From Ectobius pallidus (taxonomy: Eukaryota > Arthropoda > Insecta > Blattodea > Ectobiidae): a stretch of DNA of 64,000 nt. Below are positions 1-10,765 of this stretch, piece by piece. Each line of letters begins with the position of its first letter. Within the stretch, counting starts at the first letter, position 1. The stretch is taken from positions 45,355,160-45,419,159 of the forward strand of contig CAXKWD010000009.1 in the NCBI GenBank assembly GCA_964059195.1, given 5' to 3'. Position numbers and translations under genes: made by a program. The notes under the pieces were generated by a model. The model searched no databases and had not been told where the DNA came from. It saw nothing but the letters and a program-made list of their open reading frames with translations.

Positions 1-405
1 AAGAAAATTCTTAATATCAGGTACTTATATATTTTTACATATAAACATTCAGTACTATTTAATTATTATTATTAATTATGATTGATATCAAATAATTTTT
101 TTCTTTTCATATAATCTATTTGATTTTTCGTTACATATATTCAATGTTGATGACAGAATGAAACAATCTTTTATATGATTTTACATATTATAATGTTAAG
201 GTATGACTTTATGTGAAATTTGGTAATTTTTCACGTGTGATTTTTTCACGCGAGGGTCATCAAAATCTAAAGTTGTTCTTTTTGCAGGCGAACAATTTAT
301 ATTTCGCTGCAGGCATATGAAACTGTATATATATATATACATATATATCCATAGGTAATTAATATCATAACTTTAAGAGTACATACTAAACAATATTATA
401 ACAGA
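1..405. other. AT-rich sequence, no gene seen
   Basis: I see no ORF, exon or recognisable repeat here. The stretch is AT-rich and holds a short TA-rich run near 327-350. Confidence 0.5.
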
Positions 406-1063
406 ATGTTGGAAGAGTTTGCAAGACCAACCCTTTAGCCAGGAGATTGAAATTTACACACTAATCTTTTTAACAATACGAAGTCACAAGTAATAACCAC
501 TCAAGCGAAACTTCGCATTTCTAAAGATCTCAGCTAGAAGTCCTGAAAGTGGACTTTCCTAAGATGTTCAACTTAGCTAAAGTCACGAAAGTTGTATATT
601 AGAAAACTGTCACAAACCTAATTGAAATTCTCAGAAATAAGGCAATTGACCTGAGTGGCTTTTCCAGTAGGACGTTCCAAGTCCGTCTCACTCACACCAA
701 AAGGTGATGACGTGGACAAATGAAAATTCACTTAAAATATTTCAACCAATAATAACTTATTAAGAGTATGGAGAAGGGAGGATAGTTTACGCCCTTCTGA
801 CAGAGCTACAGAGAGACCTAGCTAAAACTAACATAACTTGCTTCATATCCTCCGCCGAGGATACACGGGTATTTTTCTAAGGCTATTATGGCAAGATAGC
901 ACCTAGGAGTATATCTACATTAAAGTAACAATGTAGTAGATATAATAACTTTTAAACAGAGTGTCTTTTGTATAAGCTGTTTTGTAACTTTTATTCTGTG
1001 TTCTGTTAAAACTTTCGACGTACTTTGAATTGTTGAATAAATCATCGAAATTCCTTTTAACAC
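406..1063 (+). repeat. candidate LTR (weak)
   Basis: This block starts TGTTGG and ends TTAACA, carries an AATAAA signal near 1038, and is followed by non-coding sequence, as expected of an LTR of roughly 0.65 kb. I found no matching second LTR in the window and no convincing target-site duplication. It could be a solo LTR with eroded flanks or a chance arrangement. Confidence 0.22.
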
Positions 1064-1350
1064 TATCAATTAGTATCATTGTGTGAGAGCATGTATGGAG
1101 ACGAAATACCTAAATTCCTATTACAGTCAACTTTCAGAGGTATTTTGTCCTATACGAACTGGAACCAGCTAAAACACGCCCGAGATCTCATGCGATTCCT
1201 GGACTACGTCATCTCTACAAGATCAACATCAAAGGTATGGACCAAGGAATATTAACCTTCACATGGACCTTCGATCCTATCCTTTTGGCGCCCATTAACC
1301 GAATTCCATTCAGATGAACGTTTCCCAGCTACCGACCCAGTTTCCGTTAC

Positions 1351-3863
1351 AGTTGTATATGGGTATTCTGAGGTGTAGAATCCAAGTTTTCCAATTCGAG
1401 AACCTTGTGCTAACTTCAGGGCAGCCGAAAAACCCCGAAATTTTGGGGCTTTTTTCAATGTTTTCCTTATAACTCCTAAATAACGCGTTTTATCTGAAAA
1501 TACTCTATTATAAAAATTAAAGGGCAATAAATTTGCTACAATTTTCACTGTTTAAACGTTTTAAAAGTCGAATATGTACCGAGATATGGAGCTTCTTAGT
1601 TTCGAGTTATTTTTCAAAATATTGAAAAACTGCAAAAAATGCAGGATTTTTCCTAGTAACTTTCATCTTTCAATATTGCTATATGAATAACGTTCAGTAA
1701 CCTACACAATAGAAACTCCACCCTTAATGAGATGTTCTTTTCAGAATAAAGAACACAATTCTCGATGTATAAAAATGAATATTATAAAAATGTATAATAC
1801 ATGTAATGACATGTGGCTATATTAAGTGCAAAATATGTAAATTATTACAAATTAGTCATTCATATTAATTCATAAAAGCCTTGATCTCTTTGGTTCCAAT
1901 GGCAAGTCGACATCATCTCTCAGTGATTCCTCTTCCTCCTTAGCAATGATCTCATGACGTCATCCTCCTCGTCGCACTCAATGTCTGTGTCTTCCTCATT
2001 GATGTCAGTTTCAGGCGAATTCTCACAAGCATTTCCTGCACAATTCTTGCAGATGGTTAAGCATCGGAGTCCTGCTTTTTCGCAGCTGCAAGCCCCGGTG
2101 CTACACCCTGTCATGCACTCGCAATGTCACCCTGTCAGCAACTTTCCTGGAGCTGCATCCATGGTCTTTGTTATAGGGATCAGCCCTCGTTTCGTTAAAG
2201 TCCAGCCCCAAACTGACGGTAACTTTTTGTAGCCCAGCCACGTCTGCACTTGCAGATAGGTACGAAAAGAATGGTACCGGGCAGCGTCTCGTGTAGGGGG
2301 CAATCTGGCAAGGTTGAATTTGGATTTTGACACGGAGTTGGAAAATATTCGGTACCGAAGATCATCCAGAGTATCTGTGTCCATGTTACCACCGTACAGT
2401 ATCACAAGAAACTTTTCCCCTGCTTCCGAAATTTGGCATGGCGTTGCTTCGTTATCTTTGAAAACACTAACGATGTCAGACAGAGAACGGGTTTTTTCAT
2501 ACATAGTGAAAACTTTCTTCTTTCCTTGTCCAAATGGGTTTGATGTAGTGTCACACCCGCTTGCTGCATGAAGGAAAAGAATATCCTGAGGATTGTATTT
2601 GCACGAAGCTGGCGAATACAAAACAATAGGGTATTACCTCTCCCACTCTTTTGGAAATAAACGTTCTTTTGAGAAGAGCCTAATGCAGTCAGCAATACTA
2701 AGAGATCGATGTCTTCACCTGTGATAGTAACACAATCGAAGTCAGAAGCCTTAGATATTGCAGTTTTCACTATCATGAAATCAGCATCTTCTATTGCCTG
2801 CTTAACTTCGATGCCCTTTGCTGCCATTTCAGCCATCAGCATTGAAATAAAGTTTCTCTTGTTCGTGTCATTGGACAAAAATTTTTCTTGCGACAATGTA
2901 ACGGCCGTTGTTAACGAAAATAGAAATTTTCTGGACGATTGCAGCAAAGCCCGGCGATATCGTTCAGCTGCTTGGTGCTCTGATAAGCGACGTCACTAAG
3001 ATATCCATCGGATACTACTATGGCATTATACCCAAAGTGTTTCTGTACCTAGTCCACATAGGTTTGCACACTGACTCGAACGTGCGCGATGTAGTCTTAC
3101 CCAAACAACCTTATGCAGTCACTTACTACACATTTTCTGCTGCCAAGGTCTTCATCCTGTAAGGAGTGAATGCTGAAATGGCAGCAAAGGAGGACATCAT
3201 CGATAAGATCATTGCTCAGGAGGAATTACTGAGAGATGATGCCGATTTGCCAATCGGGAGCAAAGAGACCAAAGCTTTTATCAATCAATATTAATGGAAA
3301 TTTGTAATAATTTACATATTTTCTACTTAGTTAATATATCCACATATCATATGAAGGATAAATTATTATAAAATACATTTTTATGTATCGATTATTGTGT
3401 ACGTTATTCTTAAATGAACATCTCATTAAGAATGGGGTTTCTATTGTGTAGGTTATTGAACGTTATACATACTGAAATGTTTAAAGATGAATGTTACTAG
3501 GAAAAATGCTCCATTTTCGCAGTTTTTCGATATTTTGAGAATTTTTCAAAACTTTGAAGCGCCATAATCGGTACATATTTGGTTTTAGAAAACACGTAAA
3601 CAGTTCAAATAATAGGAAATTTCATGCCCTTTAACTTTTGTAATGGAGTGTTTTAGGCTAATATGCATTGTTTAGGAGTTATAAGGAAAACACTGAAAAA
3701 AGCCCCAAGATTTCGGGGTTTTTCGGCTGCCCTGAAGTTCGCACAGGGTTCTCGAATTGGAAAACTTGGATTCCACACCACCGAATATCCACATACAACA
3801 TATTAAAAAATCATTAACTTCGGACCTTTTTCAAGGCAAAAGTACCTGGTGACTGGACTATAA
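1351..3863. mobile_element. DNA transposon with ~0.5-kb terminal inverted repeats
   Basis: The segment 1351-1853 is the reverse complement, with moderate divergence, of 3298-3790. The shared blocks include a GC-richer stretch reading FSAALKLAQGSRIGKLG when translated. Between the arms lies a decayed minus-strand ORF. Long inverted arms around one ORF are the expected structure of a cut-and-paste element. The right repeat extends slightly further (to about 3863) than the left one, so the left end is probably truncated. The superfamily is not identified. A third copy of the repeat lies just downstream at 3985-4386. Confidence 0.6.
1920..3150 (-). pseudogene. decayed transposon ORF with DTDLLVLL/SGCDTTS-type motifs and Cys-rich tail
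   Basis: Minus-strand pieces at 2402-2947, 2127-2621 and 1920-2114 line up in order as one protein broken by frameshifts and one in-frame stop just after 2127. Visible landmarks are KFLSNDTNKRNFISML, ITGEDIDLLVLLTA, LHAASGCDTTSNPFGQGK, then a tail with many cysteines (CSCEKAGLRC, CKNCAGNAC). Degenerate homology continues upstream to about 3065-3150. I recall a multi-copy arthropod protein family with this order of motifs (a PIN-like acidic core followed by a Cys-rich C-terminus). It is usually annotated as uncharacterised, so I do not assign a reaction. Its position between inverted repeats suggests it belongs to the element. Confidence 0.6.
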
Positions 3864-3984
3864 ACCGTTCCACGGGCTCCAAGGAAATCACCCAACAGAA
3901 CGTCCTGACGGGGGAGGGAGGGGGATGATGGTGTTAAATTTATTAATTTAGATTCACCTATCATTACTACTATTATTATCCATA

Positions 3985-4386
3985 TAGAAATGTTGGAAGA
4001 TGAAATTTACTAGGGAAAATCCTGCATTTTTTTGCAGTTTTTCAATATTTTGAAAAATAACTCGAAACTTCGAAGCTCCATATCTCGGTACGTATTCGAC
4101 TTAAAAAACGTTTAAACAGTGCAAAATGTAGCAAACTTATTGCCCTTTAATTTTTGTAATAGAGTATTTTCAGATAAAACGCGTTGTTTAGGAGTTATAA
4201 GGAAAACATTGAAAAAAGCCCAAAAAATTCGGGGTTTTTCGGCTGCCCTGAAGTTAGCACAAGGTTCTCGAATTGGAAAACTTGGATTCTACACCTCAGA
4301 ATACCCATATACAACATACTAAAAAATCATTAACTTCGGACCTTTTTCCAGGCAAACCCAATTTTCAGTACCTGGTGACTGGACTA
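3985..4386 (+). repeat. extra copy of the 1.35-3.86 kb element terminal repeat
   Basis: The sequence repeats the right terminal repeat at about 3480-3863 in the same orientation and is closer in places to the left repeat (1351-1720, inverted). The ORF readable at 4119-4322 is only the translated repeat and not a gene. It marks a second, internally deleted insertion or a partial duplication of the end. Confidence 0.6.
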
Positions 4387-4779
4387 AGAGTATACTGCAG
4401 TAGTATTTTGAGCCAATATAGCTCAATTATTCTAAAGAATTGTAACTATTGGAACAAAAAATAAAGAAACTTGGATTGTTGTTGTAGAAAACAAACCATA
4501 TTATATTATAATAATAAATGAACCTTGTATCACTCCTGAAATCTACTTAGTAAAGATAGCAGATTATAATTAAACATTGGTTAATGCCAATCACAACTAA
4601 GAGTAAGAAGAGAAGCAGTAATCTACAAGAAAAGAAGAATAAGGCAACAATTCTCTCTCTCCATTATTCCTGCTTCCTTCAACATTCCTGCAATTCTAAA
4701 CTTGAATATTTTCTGGATTATAATCCAGTGGTCCTCCGAAAATCCTACTGCAAATTCTGTTAGGCACACTAGCCTACAG

Positions 4780-5230
4780 CATTTATAATGTCCATGGGAA
4801 GAACCCTATTGATGTTGCACCAAATCGGTTCACCGGTACCGGCACCATTTATTTAAAAGCACCATAACTCAAATACGCTTTATCGGATTTTCATGAAACT
4901 TGGTATATACATTTATAATGTCCATAGGAAGACGTCTGTTGATATTGGACCAAATCGGTTGGCCGGAATAATGCCCGATTTAGTGCATTTTTATGGTATT
5001 ATATAAAAAAAGGCCCCATAATTCAAATATGCTTTATCGGATTTTCATGAAACTTGGTATAAGCATTTATAACGTTCGTGGGAAGAAGCCTATTAATTTT
5101 GGACCTAATCGGTTGACCGCTACCAGAGTAACGACTAATTAAAGGTCACATGTTTTTTAATTTTTGTCTACCGATAAAAATTTGACAGTTAACACTATTC
5201 CTTCACATATGCTTATCAACAACACCATCA
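4780..5230 (+). repeat. array of ~150-bp units (short copy)
   Basis: At least three degenerate units are seen. Each contains a CATAACTCAAAT-like start, then a TTTCATGAAACTTGG-like core, an AATGTCCATGGGAAG-like core and an ACCAAATCGGTT-like core. The same unit forms longer arrays at 40.0-40.7 and 48.7-49.4 kb, always upstream of a tRNA-like module. No coding function is inferred. Confidence 0.7.
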
Positions 5231-5233
5231 AAC

Positions 5234-5307
5234 TGACTGAGTTGGCCAAATGGTAACGTCTTGGACTTGTATTTTGGAGGTCCCCGGATCAAATCCCAGA
5301 GCCGGCC
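5234..5307 (+). repeat. tRNA-like module of a composite repeat
   Basis: A Pol III A-box-like string (TGGCCAAATGG, 5243-5253) and a B-box-like string (GATCAAATC, 5287-5295) are spaced as in a tRNA gene and followed by a T-rich run. The acceptor stem is not convincing and the module is repeated at 40.87 and 49.54 kb with the same downstream sequence, so this is a tRNA-derived repeat (SINE-like), not a functional tRNA gene. Confidence 0.55.
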
Positions 5308-5539
5308 AATTTGACATAGATTTTTTTTATTATATTTTTTATTTTTATGTGAGTGCACGATTGTCAAGGTATCACAAATCTGTAGTTCTGCTGACGCTGG
5401 TCGATTTTAATCTGATTAGAAAAACTTATTTTCTGCATATCATAATTGCAATTATAATTGATTCAACAAAAACATACTGGCACTTTGTTATATCAGTTTA
5501 CCTGATTTTATTCTCCTTGTGATCAAATTAAAATGAAAT

Positions 5540-7480
5540 TTCAGTAATATTTCAGTTTGTTTATAATACATTATGCTTTGTGTTTTATCTGTAAATACTT
5601 CCACTTCCACTACTTAAATATACTTGAAGTATGCAGATTCATCTCGGTATGAATCTGCAAGTTTCAGATTGACCATGCCTTCCTGGAATTTGTCCTCCTG
5701 TTTTACCTTTAAAATTAAGTACCACCTAGGGTGGGTTCCTGGGTTTACTTCCACTTGTGGTGGCTGCTGTGGAGAGAGGAGACTCTTTGGCATCCGGGGT
5801 TTGAAAACTGATGCAGTGGAGAACTTCGCCATCTTCAAGGATCAATAAAAGTAAGTGGGGGACAATTCAAGTAAGTAAAAGTTGGGTTATATAATATTTT
5901 ACGTGGGCTGTTTTACAGTGAAGTGGTACCATAAATAAGGTTTCAAGAATCATACTAGTAGCAGCAGACCGGCGTTCCCAAGGTTATTCGAGTACAAATC
6001 ACGATGGAAGACAGACATGTACTGACGTGACATTGCTAGAGTACAGGATATGGTGTTAGCGAACAGGCACATAATGGTGTCACACGTGGTGTCCACACTG
6101 CGTATTGGTCATGCTCAGGCCCATTAGCAGGTCTGTAGGTGTTCATGTATGATGGACACAACAGTCCCACATGCCCATTCATACCGGATTAACAACACTC
6201 ACTTCCATTGGCGACCACATTGTCTCACCAAGCGTCTGTCTGCCATCGTGATTTGTACTCTAATAACCTCAGGCACGCCAATCTGCTGCTACTCTCTCTT
6301 CTTCGGCGCTCTATACATGCGTCACTCCTCCTCCGCTGATGCTCCTTCCGTCATTGAACCAGCAGCAGGAGTGGATTCTTATGGCAATTGTTTGTTTCAA
6401 CTGCTGTACTACCTTCGCTTTAAAAAAATGACGAAACTTACTCGGAACATCTATTGTATGTATGTATGTGTTAATAACTTTTTCCTAGGCTAGTACAGCA
6501 ATTTTAAAATGCAGATTTGGCTTGAATTCTGGGGCAGTTTACGGTACATTCAAAGAAGAATGGTATTTACCCCTATCCTACTCATGATCATTCCTGAAAG
6601 ATTACATACCATATTTTAAATAAAGTACGAAATTTAATACATTAAATCCAATGTCTTATGTGGTAGTGTGGAATTTAATAATGAAATTCACAGCACTCTG
6701 GCGAGGGAGTGCACAAAATTGATACTAGATGTCATGGGAAGTATCTTTCACACTTCCTGCAGTGAATACCCTTCATTAGATGATTTCCTCATGGATTCAT
6801 CAGTCAAGGAAATATAAATTATCTTGAGTAAATTTTTCTTGCCTCTTTCTTTCCTACTTACCGTATTTACTGTTTTGGTAGTGAAATAGCATCCAAGAGG
6901 GTGCTAAGTGACAAACAGCTTAACTCTGTAATAGAGTCTGTGTTATATTAGTTTATACCAGATGACAATACTGAGAGTAATGACAACACAAGGGAGAGGA
7001 CACAGTTTCGACTGCATCGACATGACTGACTCAGATCCACGCCCAGCCCCATTTACAATACCACCAAGGTCCCATATTACCATCTCAGTTCAGTAGAAAC
7101 AAAGCTCCAACAGATTACTTTTTATTCTTTGATGATTAGATCTTGGAATATAGTGAAATATCCTTTATGCCACTATACTGGTAACCAAGTCCAACAGAAA
7201 TTTTTCTATCATCTCCTACTTACTCCAGCTGTGAATATTATCTTCAGAAAAAGGTAAATGTTTGATGTTAAGCCATATTGCATGTCTTTTAGGAAACATT
7301 TCATAATTTACAGGATTTTTTAATTTTAAGGAGAATCTACCCTGAAGAATCCTGTAATTTTTAACAACAAATTTGTAGATTCTCTAACTCATTTTCATTT
7401 GATGAAGAAATGCTGAACTTAAACGGAAGAGGAAGCTATAAAATCAGTAACATAAGCAATGTAAGGATCTCATTCTAGTT
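5540..7480. other. intronic or flanking sequence without a recognised gene
   Basis: No splice-bounded exon compatible with the host gene was found. A perfect 11-bp-stem hairpin (TGCAGATTCAT, 5631-5658) lies in a 220-bp stretch that is open on both strands. An ORF at 6149-6493 has no recognisable domain. The missing C-terminal exons of the coiled-coil gene should lie on this side if not outside the window. Confidence 0.5.
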
Positions 7481-7487
7481 AACTTAC

Positions 7488-7669
7488 GACTGCGGTGTCT
7501 GCCTCTGTATCTGTTCAAACTGGTTTTGCTGATAGGTTTCCAACTCATCCAGTAGTTGTTGGTTACGGCGCTGCAGATGTCTCAGATCTTCAGCCAGTCT
7601 TTCTTTCTCTCCAGCTAGATTTTCTCGAGCTTCCCTTTCTGCATTGAAGTCAGATTGGTACACTTCAAC
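7488..7669 (-). CDS. exon G of NEMO/optineurin-family gene (UBAN segment)
   Basis: The exon opens after a polypyrimidine tract and CAG acceptor at 7670-7672 and ends at a GTAAG donor at 7483-7487. It has 182 bases and enters in phase 0. It begins VEVYQSDFNAEREARENLAG, the ubiquitin-binding heptads shared by NEMO (IKK-gamma, Kenny in flies), optineurin and ABINs. The pattern D-F-x-A-E-R-x-A-R is the diagnostic part, and the next residues continue as coiled coil (LRHLQRRNQQLLDELE). In this family the UBAN binds linear or K63 ubiquitin chains and couples receptor signalling to IKK and NF-kB, or selects autophagy cargo. The family's C-terminal zinc finger is not seen, so at least one further 3' exon is missing or lies outside the window. 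Whether this is the NEMO or the optineurin orthologue is not settled. Confidence 0.85.
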
Positions 7670-8049
7670 CTGAACAAACAATAACACTTACTGAAATCTC
7701 CCCGAAGTAAATGACTTTTGGTGTAAGAAATACGTTCAGGACATCTGAAAAAACAAGGGACCCAGTTTGGAACCAAGACTAACTCATGATAATATATTGT
7801 CAGAAAAAGTTCTACTTCGCTTACTTTTGCTAATTAATATAAACACATTCTGAGAATAATATTTCTCATGGTATAGTGCTTTTCTGATATTCCCTGTATT
7901 CATTAATTTTGTTACCTAGAGATGGCCAACAACTGCCAGTGTCTTTCTGGAATAATTGTTTCTTTCCATCTTCTAAAAACCAGGTGAAATAAAATTATAA
8001 AGGTATTTGCTGTAATTGTAAAGTTCAAATGCTGTTTTTAAAGTGACAT

Positions 8050-8372
8050 AGTTATATTCCAACAGGCATGAGAGTACAGATATGAGAAAACACCTACATG
8101 TGATGAAGCTTAGTACAGATCCCACATGTAGGAAGTGTGGTAGAGAAGATGAGACTTCTCTACACATATTGTGTGAGTGTGAAGCACTTGCTACAATCAG
8201 ACACTTTCTCTTGGGCTCGGATAAGCTGAGACCAGATGATGTAAGGAGAATGAATCCAAGATCTATCCAACCATCTTGAAGGCAACGGGACTTGAAATTC
8301 TAGTTCTCCAGTAATAGGGGCACAATGGGCCCAATTATGTGGCCTACACACACAGGACCGACATTCATTCAT
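8050..8372 (+). pseudogene. 3' end of an I/R1-type LINE pol (zinc knuckle)
   Basis: The frame from about 8082 reads CRKCGREDETSLHILCEC, the C-x2-C-x8-H-x4-C motif found at the extreme C-terminus of R1/I-group LINE polyproteins, followed by the usual A-L-x-x-x-R-H and L-x-x-D-D-V-R context. Only the last ~100 residues remain. The solo LTR begins three bases after the fragment. Confidence 0.65.
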
Positions 8373-9796
8373 TCTGTAACATTCTTAAAATGCAATAATG
8401 TTACAGTCTATAAATTACCTAGGCAACAGCAAACATGTTTCTGCGAAGTTGAACGCCCGCTTCTTCTCCCTCCTTCAGTTTCTCTATGTTCCAAAACACA
8501 ACTGAATTCACGCTCCCTTGCCAGTCTTAAGAGCTCCCTTCTATTCCCCGTGCTTCGTCTTCCCTACAAGCTTCACTGTTTCACTCCTCCACGCTAGTCC
8601 TTGCGGCAGGCAGCAAGATCCAGCGGGCCGTGGTTCTTCGCTATGCTTGTAGTAACTCACATTTTAATTCGCAAAATCATTAACTACAGTTTTTGTTTTA
8701 ATAACGTTTATTAGCACCAGTACCATTGGTGCTGGTAATGTCGCATGATGGTGAAAAATTGAAACACAGGAAAACAGAAACTATATAAAGCGAGTGAGAA
8801 GAGCAACTCGCCCTCTTTCTTGATTCAGCGACCATCATGGTTGTGTTTGTAACATGCCGTTATGGCTCCGAAAGCAAAAATGGCTGCCAGCCTTGCTGTT
8901 TCCAGTTGCGGTGAGTGTTTTATAATCTGAATTCATCTTATGATGTTTTAATAATTTGATGTTTCCGTTCTGATATTAAAATAATATTCGACAATATCAA
9001 GATCTGAACCATATTTGCTTTGTGTGGGCCTAAGGGCTTGAATTATTTTGATATCTTTTGAGCCATGTGCTACAACATAAATGTAGAATTTAATTATGAA
9101 TTGTATTCAATATATTTTCCTAATGGGTTGAAATTTAAATGCCCTAAGCCTAATAAGGTGATAATTTAATTTAATTTGGGTAAGGTCTTCTTTTAATTTG
9201 GAAATTTTAATTTAATTTGGGTAGGGTTTCTTCTTAATACTGATGTAATTATTTTAATTTTGCACTCAACCTCAATTGGAAATAATATTGTTTTGTTTTT
9301 AGTAAAAATTATAGTGATCAAGAAAGACCCTTTCTCTTGAGAGCCCCAAGAGAATTGTAATGTAAAATAGGAGTAAGTATGGGGCCACCATCTTCAAGGT
9401 CAGTAAATCAAATCATTTATTTATGTAGCATGTTATAGTTTTTTATTTAAGTAAATACAATCTACACCTCTGTGATATAAAAGTAATGAAGTAAAGTATT
9501 TCAAGATTGTATTTGCTTAATGTAAATTTGTAGTTTTAAGAAATAACTTTTAGTCTTGTATATATATATATATATAAATAATAATTTAATTTAATTATTT
9601 TATATTTGATCTGAACTGCTATTGTCTTGATGTATAAAACTAGCAGGTGCCCGCGGCTTCTCCCACGATAATTAATTGAAAAATTAAAAATTAAGAGTAT
9701 AATAATTATTAAAGCAATGTATTTATTAACACTTGCACGCGAATCATTCATAAACTAAACCATTAATAATTAGTGAAACAGCTAAAATTCCGGCTC

Positions 9797-9859
9797 CACG
9801 ATTAGAAAGCACCGCCTGGAAAAACGCCACGATTAGAAAGCGCCGCCTGGAAAAACGAT
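9797..9859 (+). repeat. two tandem ~32-bp units
   Basis: CCACGATTAGAAAGC...GCCTGGAAAAACG occurs twice head to tail with one substitution. It lies inside the extra segment of the solo LTR. Confidence 0.7.
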
Positions 9860-10062
9860 CTTAGAATCGATTATGCAGCTACCTGTGAACACTGATAATA
9901 CGAATCGTTTCTCAACTGTTTGTTGACAGTTGAGTATGATGTGAATTTTATTTCATAAATTCAGTGTAATTTTCAGAAATTATAAAATTTTTCAAGGGAA
10001 GGAATGGTTTGTTTGGATTTTTATTGTCTGCGATACTTCCATGGTTAAACTATGAATAATAT

Positions 10063-10130
10063 TGTAGCTGGTGCCCGCGGCTTCACCCGCTAAATATTGT
10101 AGCTGGTGCCCGCGGCTTCACCCGCTATTA
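10063..10130 (+). repeat. two tandem 34-bp units with GGTGCCCGCGGCTTC motif
   Basis: The unit AATATTGTAGCTGG-TGCCCGCGGCTTC-ACCCGCT is present twice, head to tail. A third related copy with CTAGCAGGTGCCCGCGG lies at 9641-9668. The GC-rich core contrasts sharply with the AT-rich surroundings. Confidence 0.75.
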
Positions 10131-10765
10131 TCAATTGAATCCAGGATTTTTAAGAAATTTACACTGGCTGTTTATTAAAAATGTTTGTGGTTCAGAGCTA
10201 TGAAAATTGTAAGTAAAAATAAAATTAGAATATTTGTTCATTGTGTTCATTTCACTTAGGCCTTATATAATAAAGACACGGTTTTCCTAATTTTGTACTC
10301 TTCCTTAAAGTTTAGACTGCGAGAGACGAACATCTCCAAGTATATCCGATGTCTCATGAAGTGGGGGAGCGAGTGAGCACGCTATTTAGGGCCGTTGAAT
10401 TGTATAAGAGTAGATTTTATGTGCAGTTCAGTGTTAATATTCAAAGATAAAGTAAACAAAATATTTCTTCTTGTTTTAAAGATTTCTTCCTGAATTTAAA
10501 TTGATTTTTATGTGATGAGAACTGCTATTGTCTTTGTGTAATGAATTAATTAGAGAGCAGTTCGCATCTGAGATCAAATTAAATTAATCTAGTCATTTTA
10601 TTTAAAGTAGTAAGTTTCATTGTAAATTAATAATCTTGTAGAAATAATAAGATCCGTAAATTTGTTTAGTTTTAGTAATATAAATTATTTTGTTTTAAAA
10701 AAAAACATGCATCTAAATTTTGGTTCAGATTGAACCTTTCCTCTTGTAAACATATTTTATTCAAT

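Noticed and set aside
4119..4322. Small ORFs at 1252-1548 and 4119-4322 with nearly the same peptide
   Set aside because: They are translations of a terminal repeat, not genes; one is cut off by sequence outside the repeat.
5234..5307. Functional tRNA genes at 5.2, 39.2, 40.9, 49.5 and 52.1 kb
   Set aside because: A and B boxes are present but acceptor stems and anticodon arms are poor, and each is embedded in a repeated unit.
6149..6493. 114-codon ORF
   Set aside because: No motif, no splice signals fitting the host gene, and composition like the surrounding non-coding DNA.
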